From Caulobacter sp. 602-1 (GTDB lineage Bacteria; Pseudomonadota; Alphaproteobacteria; Caulobacterales; Caulobacteraceae), in assembly GCF_003931565.1 (NCBI RefSeq), contig NZ_RRYI01000005.1, forward strand, positions 248,001 through 312,000: a DNA stretch of 64,000 bases, given 5' to 3'. The notes beneath the pieces are model-generated. The model did not search any database. It was given only the letters and a program-made list of their open reading frames with translations, and was not told the origin of the DNA. Positions 1 through 7,693 of this stretch are shown in pieces. The stretch's first letter is position 1. The number at the start of each line of letters is the position of its first letter. The translations under genes were made by a program, and so were the position numbers.

Positions 1-47
1 CACCCGCGAGGCTATATATCGGCTATGTTCCGCTTCGGCGGCGATGT

Positions 48-122
48 GGTCCCTTCGTCTATCGGTTAGGACGCCAGATTTTCAATCTGGAGAGAGGGGT
101 TCGACTCCCCTAGGGACTGCCA
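48..122 (+). tRNA. tRNA-Glu (anticodon UUC)
   Basis: A full cloverleaf can be drawn. The acceptor stem ggtccct pairs with agggact, the anticodon stem ccaga/tctgg holds the loop ttttcaa (anticodon TTC), the T arm is aggggttcgactcccct, and CCA is encoded. It belongs to the chromosomal flank left of the mobile element. Confidence 0.95.
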
Positions 123-294
123 CTTTCGGCTGTATTTCAGAATTGTTTCTGTGTTGTTTCTGCGACGAAATGTCGCGGAACGCCTTTGTGCGCCCTTTTG
201 ACGTGATTTCGTCATTGACGGCTCTCCTCACGCGAGAACACTGTTCTCGTAGTGCTCGCTCCGATGGGCTGATTGGGCGAGCCAGAGGGGTGGG

Positions 295-885
295 ATGTCT
301 GGTTTCGATTTTGAGGACGCTGCGGCGCACGAAGAGTTCGTGCGCATCAGCGGGAAGGTGAAGTGGTTCGACGCCGGCAAGGGTTACGGGTTCATCGTAC
401 CGGATGATCCGGGCCAGACCGGGCTTAAGGACGTGCTTCTGCATGTGACGTCGCTGCGCAACTGCGGGCGCGAAACCGCCATGGAGGGGGCGGTGATCGT
501 GTGCGACGTGGTGCGAAGGCCCAAGGGCTGGCAGGTCAGCGAGGTCGTCAATCTCGACGAAAGTAACGCCGCGGCGCCGATCGAGCGGCAGCGGCGGACC
601 TTCGCCGACGGGCCGACGCGTCGCGATCCCCTGCGGGAAGGCCATGGGCGCCACGCCCTGGAACCCGAAGGGCCGGCCGAGCACGCCAAGGTCAAGTGGT
701 TCAACCGCACCAAGGGCTACGGCTTCGTGATCCGCGACGCCGAACCTGGGGACATTTTCGTGCATATCGAGACGCTCCGGCGGGGCGGGCTTGAGGATCT
801 GCAGCCGGGCGACGATGTCCTGGTGCGGTTCGCGCGGGGCCCCAAGGGCTTGGTGGTCGCGGAAATCACCGCCGGCGACGCCTGA
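295..885 (+). CDS. cold-shock protein with two cold-shock domains
   Basis: This 196-residue protein has two cold-shock (OB-fold) domains that bind single-stranded RNA or DNA, probably as an RNA chaperone in the cytoplasm. Domain one (about residues 19-88) carries [15 protein letters not shown] and domain two (about 130-194) carries [15 protein letters not shown], both RNP1-like; the second also has [12 protein letters not shown] charged linker joins them. Two-domain cold-shock proteins of about 190 residues are typical of Caulobacter and relatives. The ATG follows a gaggggtggg Shine-Dalgarno. It lies in the chromosomal flank upstream of a DUF192 gene. Confidence 0.92.
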   Translation: MSGFDFEDAAAHEEFVRISGKVKWFDAGKGYGFIVPDDPGQTGLKDVLLHVTSLRNCGRETAMEGAVIVCDVVRRPKGWQVSEVVNLDESNAAAPIERQRRTFADGPTRRDPLREGHGRHALEPEGPAEHAKVKWFNRTKGYGFVIRDAEPGDIFVHIETLRRGGLEDLQPGDDVLVRFARGPKGLVVAEITAGDA

Positions 886-960
886 CTTTAGCGGCCTCGC
901 TTTCGCCATCTTGGGGGGAAGGCTAGTCTCGACCGAGATTGGCTTTTCCCGAGGTGATGC

Positions 961-1434
961 GTGGCGGAACGGATGATCGGAAGGCGGGCGCTGCTCGCCG
1001 GGCTGATGCTGGGTGTCAGCGCGGGCGCCAACGCTTGGGCCGCGCCTGGGAGTAAGCTGGAGACGGTGGAAATCGTCACCCTGCGCGGTCGCCAACGCTT
1101 CCAGGTCGAGATCGCCGCCACCCGCGCCCAGCAGGAGCGGGGGCTGATGTTCCGCAAGAGCCTGGCGCCCGACCACGGGATGCTCTTCACCTACGCCAAG
1201 CCCCAGCGCGTGGCCTATTGGATGAAGAACACCCTGATTCCGCTCGACATTATCTACATCGCGCCGAACGGCAGGATCCTGTCGATCGCCCGCAACGCCC
1301 GACCGCACGACGAGACGCCGCTCGCCTCGGGCGGCCTGGTTCTGGGCGTTCTGGAGCTGGCGGGCGGCCGCGCGGCGCAGCTGGGCATCCTGCCCGGCGA
1401 CCGCGTTCTGCATCGAATCTTCCCGAAGGGGTGA
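961..1434 (+). CDS. DUF192 family exported protein
   Basis: This 157-residue protein belongs to DUF192, small secreted or periplasmic proteins of unknown biochemical role. The N-terminus has two arginines followed by a hydrophobic stretch (LLAGLMLGVSAGANAWA) that looks like a signal peptide. The family core is visible in QERGLMFRKSL, the HGMLFTY segment and WMKNTLIPLDIIYI, followed by the typical GVLELAGGRAAQLGILPGD ending. The GTG start is favoured by an upstream cgaggtg; ATG at 973 is an alternative. Such genes often follow a cold-shock gene in alphaproteobacteria, as here. Confidence 0.88.
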   Translation: MAERMIGRRALLAGLMLGVSAGANAWAAPGSKLETVEIVTLRGRQRFQVEIAATRAQQERGLMFRKSLAPDHGMLFTYAKPQRVAYWMKNTLIPLDIIYIAPNGRILSIARNARPHDETPLASGGLVLGVLELAGGRAAQLGILPGDRVLHRIFPKG

Positions 1435-1499
1435 ATTGCGGCGTCCGGATCGTTGATCCGCGCTTCGAACCCCTGTAGAGCACCCGCCTGCCGATGTTT

Positions 1500-1576
1500 C
1501 GGAGCGTAGCGCAGTCTGGTAGCGCGCCTGGTTTGGGACCAGGATGTCGCAGGTTCAAATCCTGCCGCTCCGACCA
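1500..1576 (+). tRNA. tRNA-Pro (anticodon UGG)
   Basis: The acceptor stem cggagcg pairs with cgctccg, the anticodon stem cctgg/ccagg holds the loop tttggga (anticodon TGG), the T arm is gcaggttcaaatcctgc, and CCA is encoded. Confidence 0.95.
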
Positions 1577-1616
1577 TCGGCAAGGTATTCTCGGTAAGGT
1601 ACTCTGGGAGAGGTCC

Positions 1617-1922
1617 ATGCTGGCCCGCATCTATCGCCCCGCCAAGAACGCCATGCAGTCCGGCAAGGCCAAGACCAAGGACTGGGTGCTGGAGTTCGAG
1701 CCGGCCTCGGCCCGCAAGCCCGACCCGCTGATGGGCTGGACCACGTCCAGCGACATGAACGGCCAGATCCGCCTGACCTTCGAGACGCGTGACGAGGCGG
1801 TGGCCTACGCCCAGCGCCACGAGATCGCCTTCCAGCTCTTCGAACCGAAGACCCCCAAGCGGATCATCAAGGCCTATGCCGACAACTTCGCCGCCAACCG
1901 CAAGCAGCCCTGGACCCACTAG
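1617..1922 (+). CDS. NADH dehydrogenase accessory subunit, NDUFS4-like (ETC complex I subunit)
   Basis: This 101-residue protein matches the ETC complex I subunit family (mitochondrial NDUFS4, 18 kDa), an accessory subunit of respiratory complex I found in mitochondria and alphaproteobacteria. Diagnostic pieces are ARIYRPAKNAMQSGK at the N-terminus, DWVLEFEP, DPLMGWTTSSDMNGQIRLTF and FETRDEAVAYAQRHEI, then KRIIKAYADNF near the C-terminus. The ATG at 1617 has gggagagg about five bases upstream; the frame stays open back to 1494 only because it runs through tRNA-Pro. The gene lies between two tRNA genes in the chromosomal flank. Confidence 0.93.
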   Translation: MLARIYRPAKNAMQSGKAKTKDWVLEFEPASARKPDPLMGWTTSSDMNGQIRLTFETRDEAVAYAQRHEIAFQLFEPKTPKRIIKAYADNFAANRKQPWTH

Positions 1923-1950
1923 CGCCGCCGCGGATCCGGCCGGCCAGCGC

Positions 1951-2027
1951 GCGCCCTTAGCTCAGCTGGATAGAGCACTCGCCTTCTAAGCGAGCGGTCG
2001 CTGGTTCGAATCCAGCAGGGCGCGCCA
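1951..2027 (+). tRNA. tRNA-Arg (anticodon UCU), insertion site of the element
   Basis: The acceptor stem gcgccct pairs with agggcgc, the anticodon stem ctcgc/gcgag holds the loop cttctaa (anticodon TCT), the T arm is gctggttcgaatccagc, and CCA is encoded. The gene is intact. The integrase reading frame on the other strand ends inside it at 1986, which marks this tRNA as the likely attachment target. Confidence 0.95.
1986..2027. other. putative left attachment site (attL) in the tRNA-Arg 3' half
   Basis: The 3' half of tRNA-Arg is shared by the chromosomal tRNA and the last 14 or so codons of the integrase gene, as expected if recombination restores the tRNA end. The exact core cannot be set without the right-hand copy. 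I found no repeat of the tRNA 3' end between 54 and 64 kb by eye, so attR is unplaced. Confidence 0.5.
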
Positions 2028-3653
2028 ACCCGGTACCAAACTACGAACGTCCAGAGCCGCCGACTCCACGCCGCCGTTCGACGCCAGTGTTCGTAGCAAG
2101 TCGATCTTCGAACCCATCACGGTGGCGCTGGTTGTCGAGGTGATTTCGACCCTCTGGGCCACCGCGCGAAGAAGGTCCCGTCGCAGGGTTCCATCGTCAT
2201 TACGCAGCATCTCGCGGGTGGCGGCGGCGAAACGGACCAGAATTTCTGGATTGATCACCGAGCCGAGCTTTTCGGCCGCCGCCGCGGCACGCTCGGCTTC
2301 CGCCTCGGCCGTGTCGCGCAAGTCCACCAAGGCCCGGATCCGATCTTTCAGGGACGGGTCGCGCGAGTCGACCAGGCCGTCTTCGACCATGCCGTAGAGG
2401 CGGTTCAGCTTGGCGGCCGCCTCGGAGGCGCGACGACGCAGCTCGCCAATATGCTGCTGGCGCTGTTCCGCCCATTGGGCGCGTCGATCGATGATGTTCT
2501 CCATCAGGCCCGCCAGGCGTGAGGGATCGAGCAGGCGGGTCTCCAGGTGGTGGGCGACCGCGTTGTCGACCCGGTCCATGGGGACGGTGATCCCCTTGCA
2601 ACCGGCCTCGCCAGTGCGGTTCTTCGTCGAGCAGGTATAGTAGCGGTATTTCCCGTTCTTGCCGGTCCGCAGGGTCATGGCGCCGCCGCACAGGCCGCAG
2701 AAGCAGATGCCGCCGAGCAGGATTGGACTCTTGACGAACCTCGGGGCCATCCTCTTGGGATTGCGCTTGTAAAGCGCGTCCTGCACGGCCTGGAACTCGG
2801 CCTGGCTGACGATGGGCGGGACCTCGCAAACGACGTGCTCGTCCTCGTCCTTGTATTCGCCGGTCGCCGCGACCCGGCGATTGAAGCGATGCTCGCCGAT
2901 ATAGGTCGTGCAGGTCAGGATCGCGTGGATCGCCGAAACCCCGAAACGGCCGCCGTCGCGCGTGCGCACGCCCTGGTCGTTCAGGTGCACGACGATCGCC
3001 TTGACGCCCATGGGGCCCGAGGCGCCTTCGCCGTGAATGGCGAGGCGGAAGATCCGCCGGATCGTCTCCGACTGAAGCGGGTCGACCTCCAGCTTCTTCT
3101 TGGCTTTTGCGCCGCGCTGCTCGGCGACGACGACGCGGTAGCCGAGCGGCGGCCGGGCCCCGTTCCAGAACCCTTGCCGGGCGTTTTCCTTCATGGCGCG
3201 CAAGGTGTGCTTGGCGTTCTCGCGCGACTGGTACTCGTCGAACAGCGCCATGATCTGGCGCATCATGATCCCCATCGGATCGTCACCCAGCTCCTGGGTG
3301 ATCGACACGACGCGGACGCCGGCCCTGGCCAGCTGGCGGGCGTAGAACTCGAACAGGAACTGGTCGCGGAAGAACCGTGAGAACGAGTGGACGAGCACCA
3401 CGTCGAAGGCGGGCGGCTTGACCGTGCCCGCCTCGATCATCGCCTGGAAGGCAGGGCGGCGGTCATCGGTGGCGCTGGCGCCAGGCTCGACGAATTCCGC
3501 GGCGACGGTCCAGCCCTTGGCTTCGCAGTAGGCCTCAAGCTGGCGTCGCTGATCGGGAATGGAAAGGTCGTTCTCGGCCTGGCGTCCGGTGGAAACGCGA
3601 AGATAAAGAGCGGCGCGGGTCGGCAGGAGGGGCGATTTGGATTGTCGGGCCAC
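1986..3653 (-). CDS. large serine recombinase (site-specific integrase)
   Basis: This 555-residue protein has the large serine integrase layout. The N-terminal resolvase domain (about 14-160) begins AALYLRVSTGRQ with the nucleophilic Ser, and DVVLVHSFSRFFRD follows. A recombinase domain (about 170-300) comes next, then a zinc ribbon with CFCGLCGGAMTLR and a CST..C pair, and a coiled coil (about 390-460). It probably integrates and excises the element. The GTG start has AGGAG upstream. The last residues (LLDSNQRPLA) are encoded by the antisense strand of tRNA-Arg, a common mark of elements inserted there. A small gene sits 15 bases upstream. Confidence 0.93.
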   Translation of the reverse strand: MARQSKSPLLPTRAALYLRVSTGRQAENDLSIPDQRRQLEAYCEAKGWTVAAEFVEPGASATDDRRPAFQAMIEAGTVKPPAFDVVLVHSFSRFFRDQFLFEFYARQLARAGVRVVSITQELGDDPMGIMMRQIMALFDEYQSRENAKHTLRAMKENARQGFWNGARPPLGYRVVVAEQRGAKAKKKLEVDPLQSETIRRIFRLAIHGEGASGPMGVKAIVVHLNDQGVRTRDGGRFGVSAIHAILTCTTYIGEHRFNRRVAATGEYKDEDEHVVCEVPPIVSQAEFQAVQDALYKRNPKRMAPRFVKSPILLGGICFCGLCGGAMTLRTGKNGKYRYYTCSTKNRTGEAGCKGITVPMDRVDNAVAHHLETRLLDPSRLAGLMENIIDRRAQWAEQRQQHIGELRRRASEAAAKLNRLYGMVEDGLVDSRDPSLKDRIRALVDLRDTAEAEAERAAAAAEKLGSVINPEILVRFAAATREMLRNDDGTLRRDLLRAVAQRVEITSTTSATVMGSKIDLLRTLASNGGVESAALDVRSLVPGWRALLDSNQRPLA

Positions 3654-3668
3654 GATGGATCTCCTCGG

Positions 3669-3887
3669 TCACGGTAGTGACCCAAGGAGCTCGTCCAGCA
3701 CTTGGGCCAGGTGAGCTTCAAGGACGGCGATCTCGCGTTCGCTAATGGGTACGAACGCCGGCCAGTCATCGGTCACCGTGAATGGGACGGATGGCGACTG
3801 GGGTGTTGGTAGTCGCGGCGACGATTTTTCTTCGAGGTAGTCGAAGAAGTTTGGGACGGGGTGCTGAGAGGCGCGGCGATGGGGCAT
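3669..3887 (-). CDS. small hypothetical protein upstream of the integrase
   Basis: This 72-residue frame reads the same way as the integrase and ends 15 bases before it, so the two are probably co-transcribed. The C-terminal half is helical and acidic (SEREIAVLEAHLAQVLDELLGSL) and the N-terminus is basic with NFFDYLEEK. I recognise no family. A recombination directionality factor or integrase regulator would fit the position, but nothing in the sequence proves it. Confidence 0.5.
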   Translation of the reverse strand: MPHRRASQHPVPNFFDYLEEKSSPRLPTPQSPSVPFTVTDDWPAFVPISEREIAVLEAHLAQVLDELLGSLP

Positions 3888-4383
3888 GGGCTATCGTCCG
3901 GACTGAGGTCTCGAGCGCAAGCCACGTCCAAGGAGCGTCGAGCTGGCGACGGCAAAGGCAGGTTCGTGGCGGGCGCGCCAACAGCGGAAGCCGTTGGTTC
4001 GAAGCGATGTGGCGATGGTTCCCGCCGAACGCTTCCGCGCTCGGCTTCACCGGGTTTCGAGAGCGGTCGGCGGTCACGCTCGGTCCCGCGGCTTTCGCCG
4101 CTCCCTCGGGCGCGACGCCTGGCGGGCGCCTTTGGGGCGCCGCCGTCCGCTCGACGCCGCCTCCCGCCACGCGCGGTGCGCGGGCTCCTGTGCAGGCTTC
4201 ATCCTTGATGGCGGCCTGACGGCCGCGTGCTTGGGGCTCCGCCCCCGGCGCGCTTCGGACCGGCTTCCGCCCAGCTTCGGTCGCGGTCGCGAAGGCGATG
4301 GTGGTCGGGGTGGAACGCCCTGCAGCCGGGTCCCCGCGAAGCCGGCCGCTCCGCTTGCACCCCCGGTCTCGCCGACGGGCGTC
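3888..4383. other. non-coding GC-rich stretch between integrase operon and parB
   Basis: About 500 bases with no convincing gene; the open frames here lack start signals and family matches. It holds short GC-rich palindromes, for example ggcgcc-N5-ggcgcc near 4125-4141. It probably contains the promoters of both flanking transcription units. I see no iteron array or other clear origin. Confidence 0.4.
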
Positions 4384-4416
4384 GGGGTTCAGGCGCGCCT
4401 TTTGCGCCTGAACCCC
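4384..4416. promoter_or_regulatory. perfect 13-bp inverted repeat (7-nt loop) before parB
   Basis: GGGGTTCAGGCGC at 4384-4396 and GCGCCTGAACCCC at 4404-4416 are exact reverse complements separated by gccttttt-like spacer bases (7 nt). The repeat ends 10 bases before the AGGAGG of parB. It may be an operator, a leader hairpin or a ParB binding site. Confidence 0.7.
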
Positions 4417-4437
4417 CCATGCCCTCAGGAGGCAGAC

Positions 4438-6513
4438 ATGAACACTCAGAGCCAAGCTGTTTCGCCCGCTGGTGTCCAATATGGCGAGGAGCGCGTCTAT
4501 CCGCTCAACAAGCTCAAGAAGTCGCCACGCAACGTGCGAAAGGTCGGCCACTCCGAGGCCGAGATCGAGGCGCGGGCGGCCAGCATCCAGGCCAAGGGCC
4601 TGATTTCGCCGCTGGTCGTCGAGCCGGAGCTTCGCGCCGACGGCACGGCGACCGGCTATGGCCTTGTCACCGCCGGGGAGGGGCGGCGGCTGGCACTTCG
4701 TTTGCTGGCCAAGCGCAAGGTGATCAGCAAGACGACGCCCGTGCGGTGCCTGGTCGACACGGTCAACGACCCTCAGGAAATCTCCCTGGACGAGAACGTC
4801 TCTCGCAGCGCCTTGCATCCAGCGGACGAGTTCGAGGCGTTCCGGGATCAGGCCGAGCGGCGCGGTCTGGGCGCTGAGGAAATCGGCGCCCGGTTCGGCG
4901 TCACCGCCGCCGTCGTCCGCCAGCGGCTGCGCCTGGGCGCCGTCGCCTCCGACCTGCTGGACGTCTACCGTCAGGGCGGCCTGACCCTGGACCAGCTCCA
5001 GGCCTTCGCGATCAGCGAGGATCACGCCCGCCAGCGCCAGGTTTTCGAGACCCTGACCAATCGCCAGCCCTATGCCATCCGCCGGGCCATGACCGAGACC
5101 ACGGCCCTGGTCGGTGACCGCCGCGTGACCTTCGTGGGCCTGCCGGCCTATCTCGATGCGGGCGGCACGATCCTCCGCGACCTCTTCAGCGAAGACGATG
5201 GCGGCTATGTCGAGGACGTGCCGCTGCTGGACCGGTTGGTCGCCGAGAAGCTGTCGGCCCTGGCCACCGAGGTGCGAGAGACCGAGGGCTGGCGGTGGAC
5301 GGCGGCCTATCTCGACTATCCGCACGGTCACGGCCTGTCGCGCGTCTATCCGCGTCAGGTCGTGCGCGAGGACGCCGAACAGGCCCGGCTCGACGCCCTG
5401 CGCGACGAGTATGCCGCCCTGTCCGAGGAATGGGGCGCGGTCGAGGACCTGCCCGCCGAGATCGATGCCCGGTTGTCCGGCATCGAGGACGCGCTGGCCG
5501 CATCGCCCGACGTCGCCTTCGATCCGGCCGAGGTGGCCTATGCCGGGGCGATGATCATCCTGGGTCACGATGGCGCGGTGCGGATCGAGCGCGGTCTGGT
5601 CCGCGCCGAGGACGTCCCGCCGCCGCCCGCGCCCGAGGAAGAGGCGGGCGAGGGCGAGGATGCGGGCGACGGCGAGGACGGCGCGCCGCCCTGGGACGAG
5701 GACGAGGCGGCGGGGGCGGAGGACCACGCCGAGCCCGACGAACCCGAGGGCGACGCGACCGCGCCGCTCGCCGCCCGGCTGGTCGCCGATCTCACCGCCC
5801 ATCGCACCATGGCCATGCGCGAGACCCTGGCCCGGAGCCCGGACCTGGCTCTGGTCGCCCTGACCCACGCACTCGTCCTGCGCGCCTTCGTCCAGTACGG
5901 GGCCATGCCGACCTGCCTGGACATCCGGCTGACGTCCTACAGCCTGTCGGGCGAGGCGGACGGCATCGACGGCTCGTCGGCGGCGCTGGCCGTGGCCGAG
6001 CGTCACGCCGCCTGGGCCGCCCATGTGCCGACCGACGCCGCCGACATCTGGGCCTTCGTCGTCGGCCTGGACCTAGACAGCCGCATGAGCCTGCTGGCCC
6101 ACTGCGTGGGCCTGAGCGTCAACGCCTTGCACGGCTACGAGCGTCGTCCGGGCGCCTGGGCGCACGCCGACCAGCTGGCGGCGGCGCTGGACCTGGACAT
6201 GGCCGACTGGTGGTCGCCCACCGCCGACCACTACCTGGCCCGTGTCACCAAGGCCCACACCCTGGCGGCGGTGCGCGAGGCGGTTTCGCCCGAGGCGGCC
6301 GAGCGTCTGCGGGGCGAGAAGAAGGACGCCCTGATCGCCGCCGCCGAACCGCAATTGGTCGCCGCCCGCTGGCTGCCCAAGCTCCTGCGGACGTCGAGGG
6401 TGGAGCCGGATGGCCCCGGCGAGGCTCTGGGCGAAGCTCAAGCGCCGACTGACCCGAAGCAGGCAGAGCCGGACGCCTTGGAAGAGGTTCGGGAACTGGT
6501 CGCCGCCGAATAG
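4438..6513 (+). CDS. parB: ParB/RepB/Spo0J family partition-like protein
   Basis: This 691-residue protein has an N-terminal ParB nuclease-like domain (about 15-130): VYPLNKLKKSPRNVRK, then TAGEGRRLALRLL in place of the usual GERR box and LDENVSRSALHPADEFEAF for box II. An HTH follows (about 140-200, GAEEIGARFGVTAAVVRQRL). The rest is long and includes a very acidic, disordered linker (about 395-445) and a C-terminal region ending with WLPKLLRTS. Long ParB-like proteins beside DUF736 genes are common in alphaproteobacterial ICEs, where they are thought to help maintenance or gene control. The ATG is set by AGGAGG at 4427-4432. No ParA partner is in the window. Confidence 0.9.
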   Translation: MNTQSQAVSPAGVQYGEERVYPLNKLKKSPRNVRKVGHSEAEIEARAASIQAKGLISPLVVEPELRADGTATGYGLVTAGEGRRLALRLLAKRKVISKTTPVRCLVDTVNDPQEISLDENVSRSALHPADEFEAFRDQAERRGLGAEEIGARFGVTAAVVRQRLRLGAVASDLLDVYRQGGLTLDQLQAFAISEDHARQRQVFETLTNRQPYAIRRAMTETTALVGDRRVTFVGLPAYLDAGGTILRDLFSEDDGGYVEDVPLLDRLVAEKLSALATEVRETEGWRWTAAYLDYPHGHGLSRVYPRQVVREDAEQARLDALRDEYAALSEEWGAVEDLPAEIDARLSGIEDALAASPDVAFDPAEVAYAGAMIILGHDGAVRIERGLVRAEDVPPPPAPEEEAGEGEDAGDGEDGAPPWDEDEAAGAEDHAEPDEPEGDATAPLAARLVADLTAHRTMAMRETLARSPDLALVALTHALVLRAFVQYGAMPTCLDIRLTSYSLSGEADGIDGSSAALAVAERHAAWAAHVPTDAADIWAFVVGLDLDSRMSLLAHCVGLSVNALHGYERRPGAWAHADQLAAALDLDMADWWSPTADHYLARVTKAHTLAAVREAVSPEAAERLRGEKKDALIAAAEPQLVAARWLPKLLRTSRVEPDGPGEALGEAQAPTDPKQAEPDALEEVRELVAAE

Positions 6514-6621
6514 GTGAGGGGCCGGGGCGGCGTGCGCCGTCCCGGTCTGGCGGGCGCTGCGACGGCCAGAAGAGAAGCAAGATGGGGGCGCCCGCCGCAT
6601 AGCGACGGGCGCTCCTTGACG

Positions 6622-6936
6622 TCAGGCCTCCTCGTTGCCGGTCTGGCCGGGCGTGGGGGGCTCCAGATCAGGACGAGCGACCTCGGCGCGTGTGGCTGGC
6701 GCACATCGTGAGCAGGGGCTGGGCCGCGCGCAAGAGCAGCAGGTAGGCATCGCTCATGCGCGGCTTGCGCGTCCAGGCCGCACCAAACTCGACCGTGCCA
6801 GCGCTGATGCGGAAGGCCGGCTGCTTCTTGCTGTCGTCGCGGGCGACAGCGCGGGGCGGGTCTCGATGAAGAGCTTGAGCGGGCCGATGGCGCCGACGCC
6901 GCCCAAGGACGGGGTGAAGGGGCCGACGATGGAGGG
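6622..6936 (-). pseudogene. DUF736 pseudogene, inverted copy of the gene at 7214
   Basis: The minus strand here aligns with the intact DUF736 gene at 7214-7546. One frame keeps VGAIGPLKLFIETRPALSP (compare VGAIRSLKLSIKNVRLRAV) and another keeps DDSKKQPAFRISAG and VEFGAAWTRKPR, so there is at least one frameshift. The start codon is replaced by CCC and much of the C-terminal third is lost, though the last codons (GNEEA, stop) remain. The ribosome site ggagct and the downstream hairpin are also copied, so a whole expression unit was duplicated in inverted orientation. I see nothing else convincing in 6937-7213. Confidence 0.8.
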
Positions 6937-7213
6937 CTTCGAGCTCCGACTGGCCGGCCTGGCCGACCCGACCTGCGTCCTCTTCCGGCTTTGATCCGAC
7001 CGAGGCGGGCCCGTCCCGCAACCTGGCCATCGACTGTCTTCCCCTGGGCCTTCGCCCATTCCTCGCGAGGCAAGACAGCCGCCGGCGGCGGTCCTTCGCG
7101 CTGCTGCGGGGCCGCGTGCCGCGTCCTGCGCGTCGGGCCGATCGCCCCGGTCCCGTGGATCGCCATCGAGGCCGCGATCGGCGCGGCCAGGCAGACCAGC
7201 AGGAGCTTTTCAG

Positions 7214-7546
7214 ATGTCCACCATCGGTCACTTCACCGCCACCCCGGACGGCTATGTCGGCGCCATCCGCTCGCTCAAGCTCTCGATCAAGAACGTTCGC
7301 CTTCGCGCGGTCGAGTGCGACGACGCCAAGAAGCAGCCGGCTTTCCGCATCGCCGCCGGCAATGTCGAGCTCGGCGCGGCCTGGAAGCGCAAGTCGCGCG
7401 AGGGCAATGAATACCTGTCGGTCAAGCTCGATGACCCGAGCTTCCCGGCGCCGGTGTTCGCCCGGCTGCACGCGGCCGAGGAGGGCTTCGACCTGGTCTG
7501 GAGCCGTCCGACCAAGGCGGGCCAACCCGACGACGAGGAGGCCTGA
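7214..7546 (+). CDS. DUF736 family protein
   Basis: This 110-residue protein is a DUF736 member: it starts MSTIGHFTATPDGYVGAIRSL and keeps KKQPAFRIAAG, ELGAAWKRKS, YLSVKLDDPSFPAP and a final LVWSRP. The family is small, cytoplasmic and of unknown function, and is almost confined to conjugative elements and plasmids of Proteobacteria. A ggagct site lies 8-10 bases before the ATG. A perfect hairpin follows the stop codon, and an inverted pseudogene copy lies upstream. Confidence 0.92.
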   Translation: MSTIGHFTATPDGYVGAIRSLKLSIKNVRLRAVECDDAKKQPAFRIAAGNVELGAAWKRKSREGNEYLSVKLDDPSFPAPVFARLHAAEEGFDLVWSRPTKAGQPDDEEA

Positions 7547-7555
7547 CGGCAAGGA

Positions 7556-7580
7556 GCGCCCGCCGCGATGCGGCGGGCGC
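7556..7580. terminator. hairpin after DUF736, likely terminator
   Basis: gcgcccgccgc at 7556-7566 pairs exactly with gcggcgggcgc at 7570-7580 around a 3-nt loop (gat). No T-run follows, so factor-independent termination is not certain. An imperfect copy sits beside the pseudogene at about 6586-6612. Confidence 0.6.
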
Positions 7581-7693
7581 CTCAGCTTATCAAATTTAGG
7601 ACTGGCAGCTTAGCCGTTGAACGAATTGGTCATAAGCCAGCGGCGACAGACAACGGTCTTCCCGCTGTACGCCAGCGCCTGTAGAGGTTGCCC

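Noticed and set aside
82..1413. Long open frame on the minus strand across the cold-shock and DUF192 genes
   Set aside because: It is a GC-rich shadow of two clear genes on the other strand and encodes no known pattern.
3971..3982. gggcgcgccaac, a 12-base match to the end of tRNA-Arg and the bases after it
   Set aside because: It is a short GC-rich palindromic word within the element, not at an edge, so it is probably chance and not an attachment site.
3766..6024. 752-codon open frame opposite parB
   Set aside because: It lies antisense to the recognised ParB gene and has the low-complexity look of a high-GC shadow frame.
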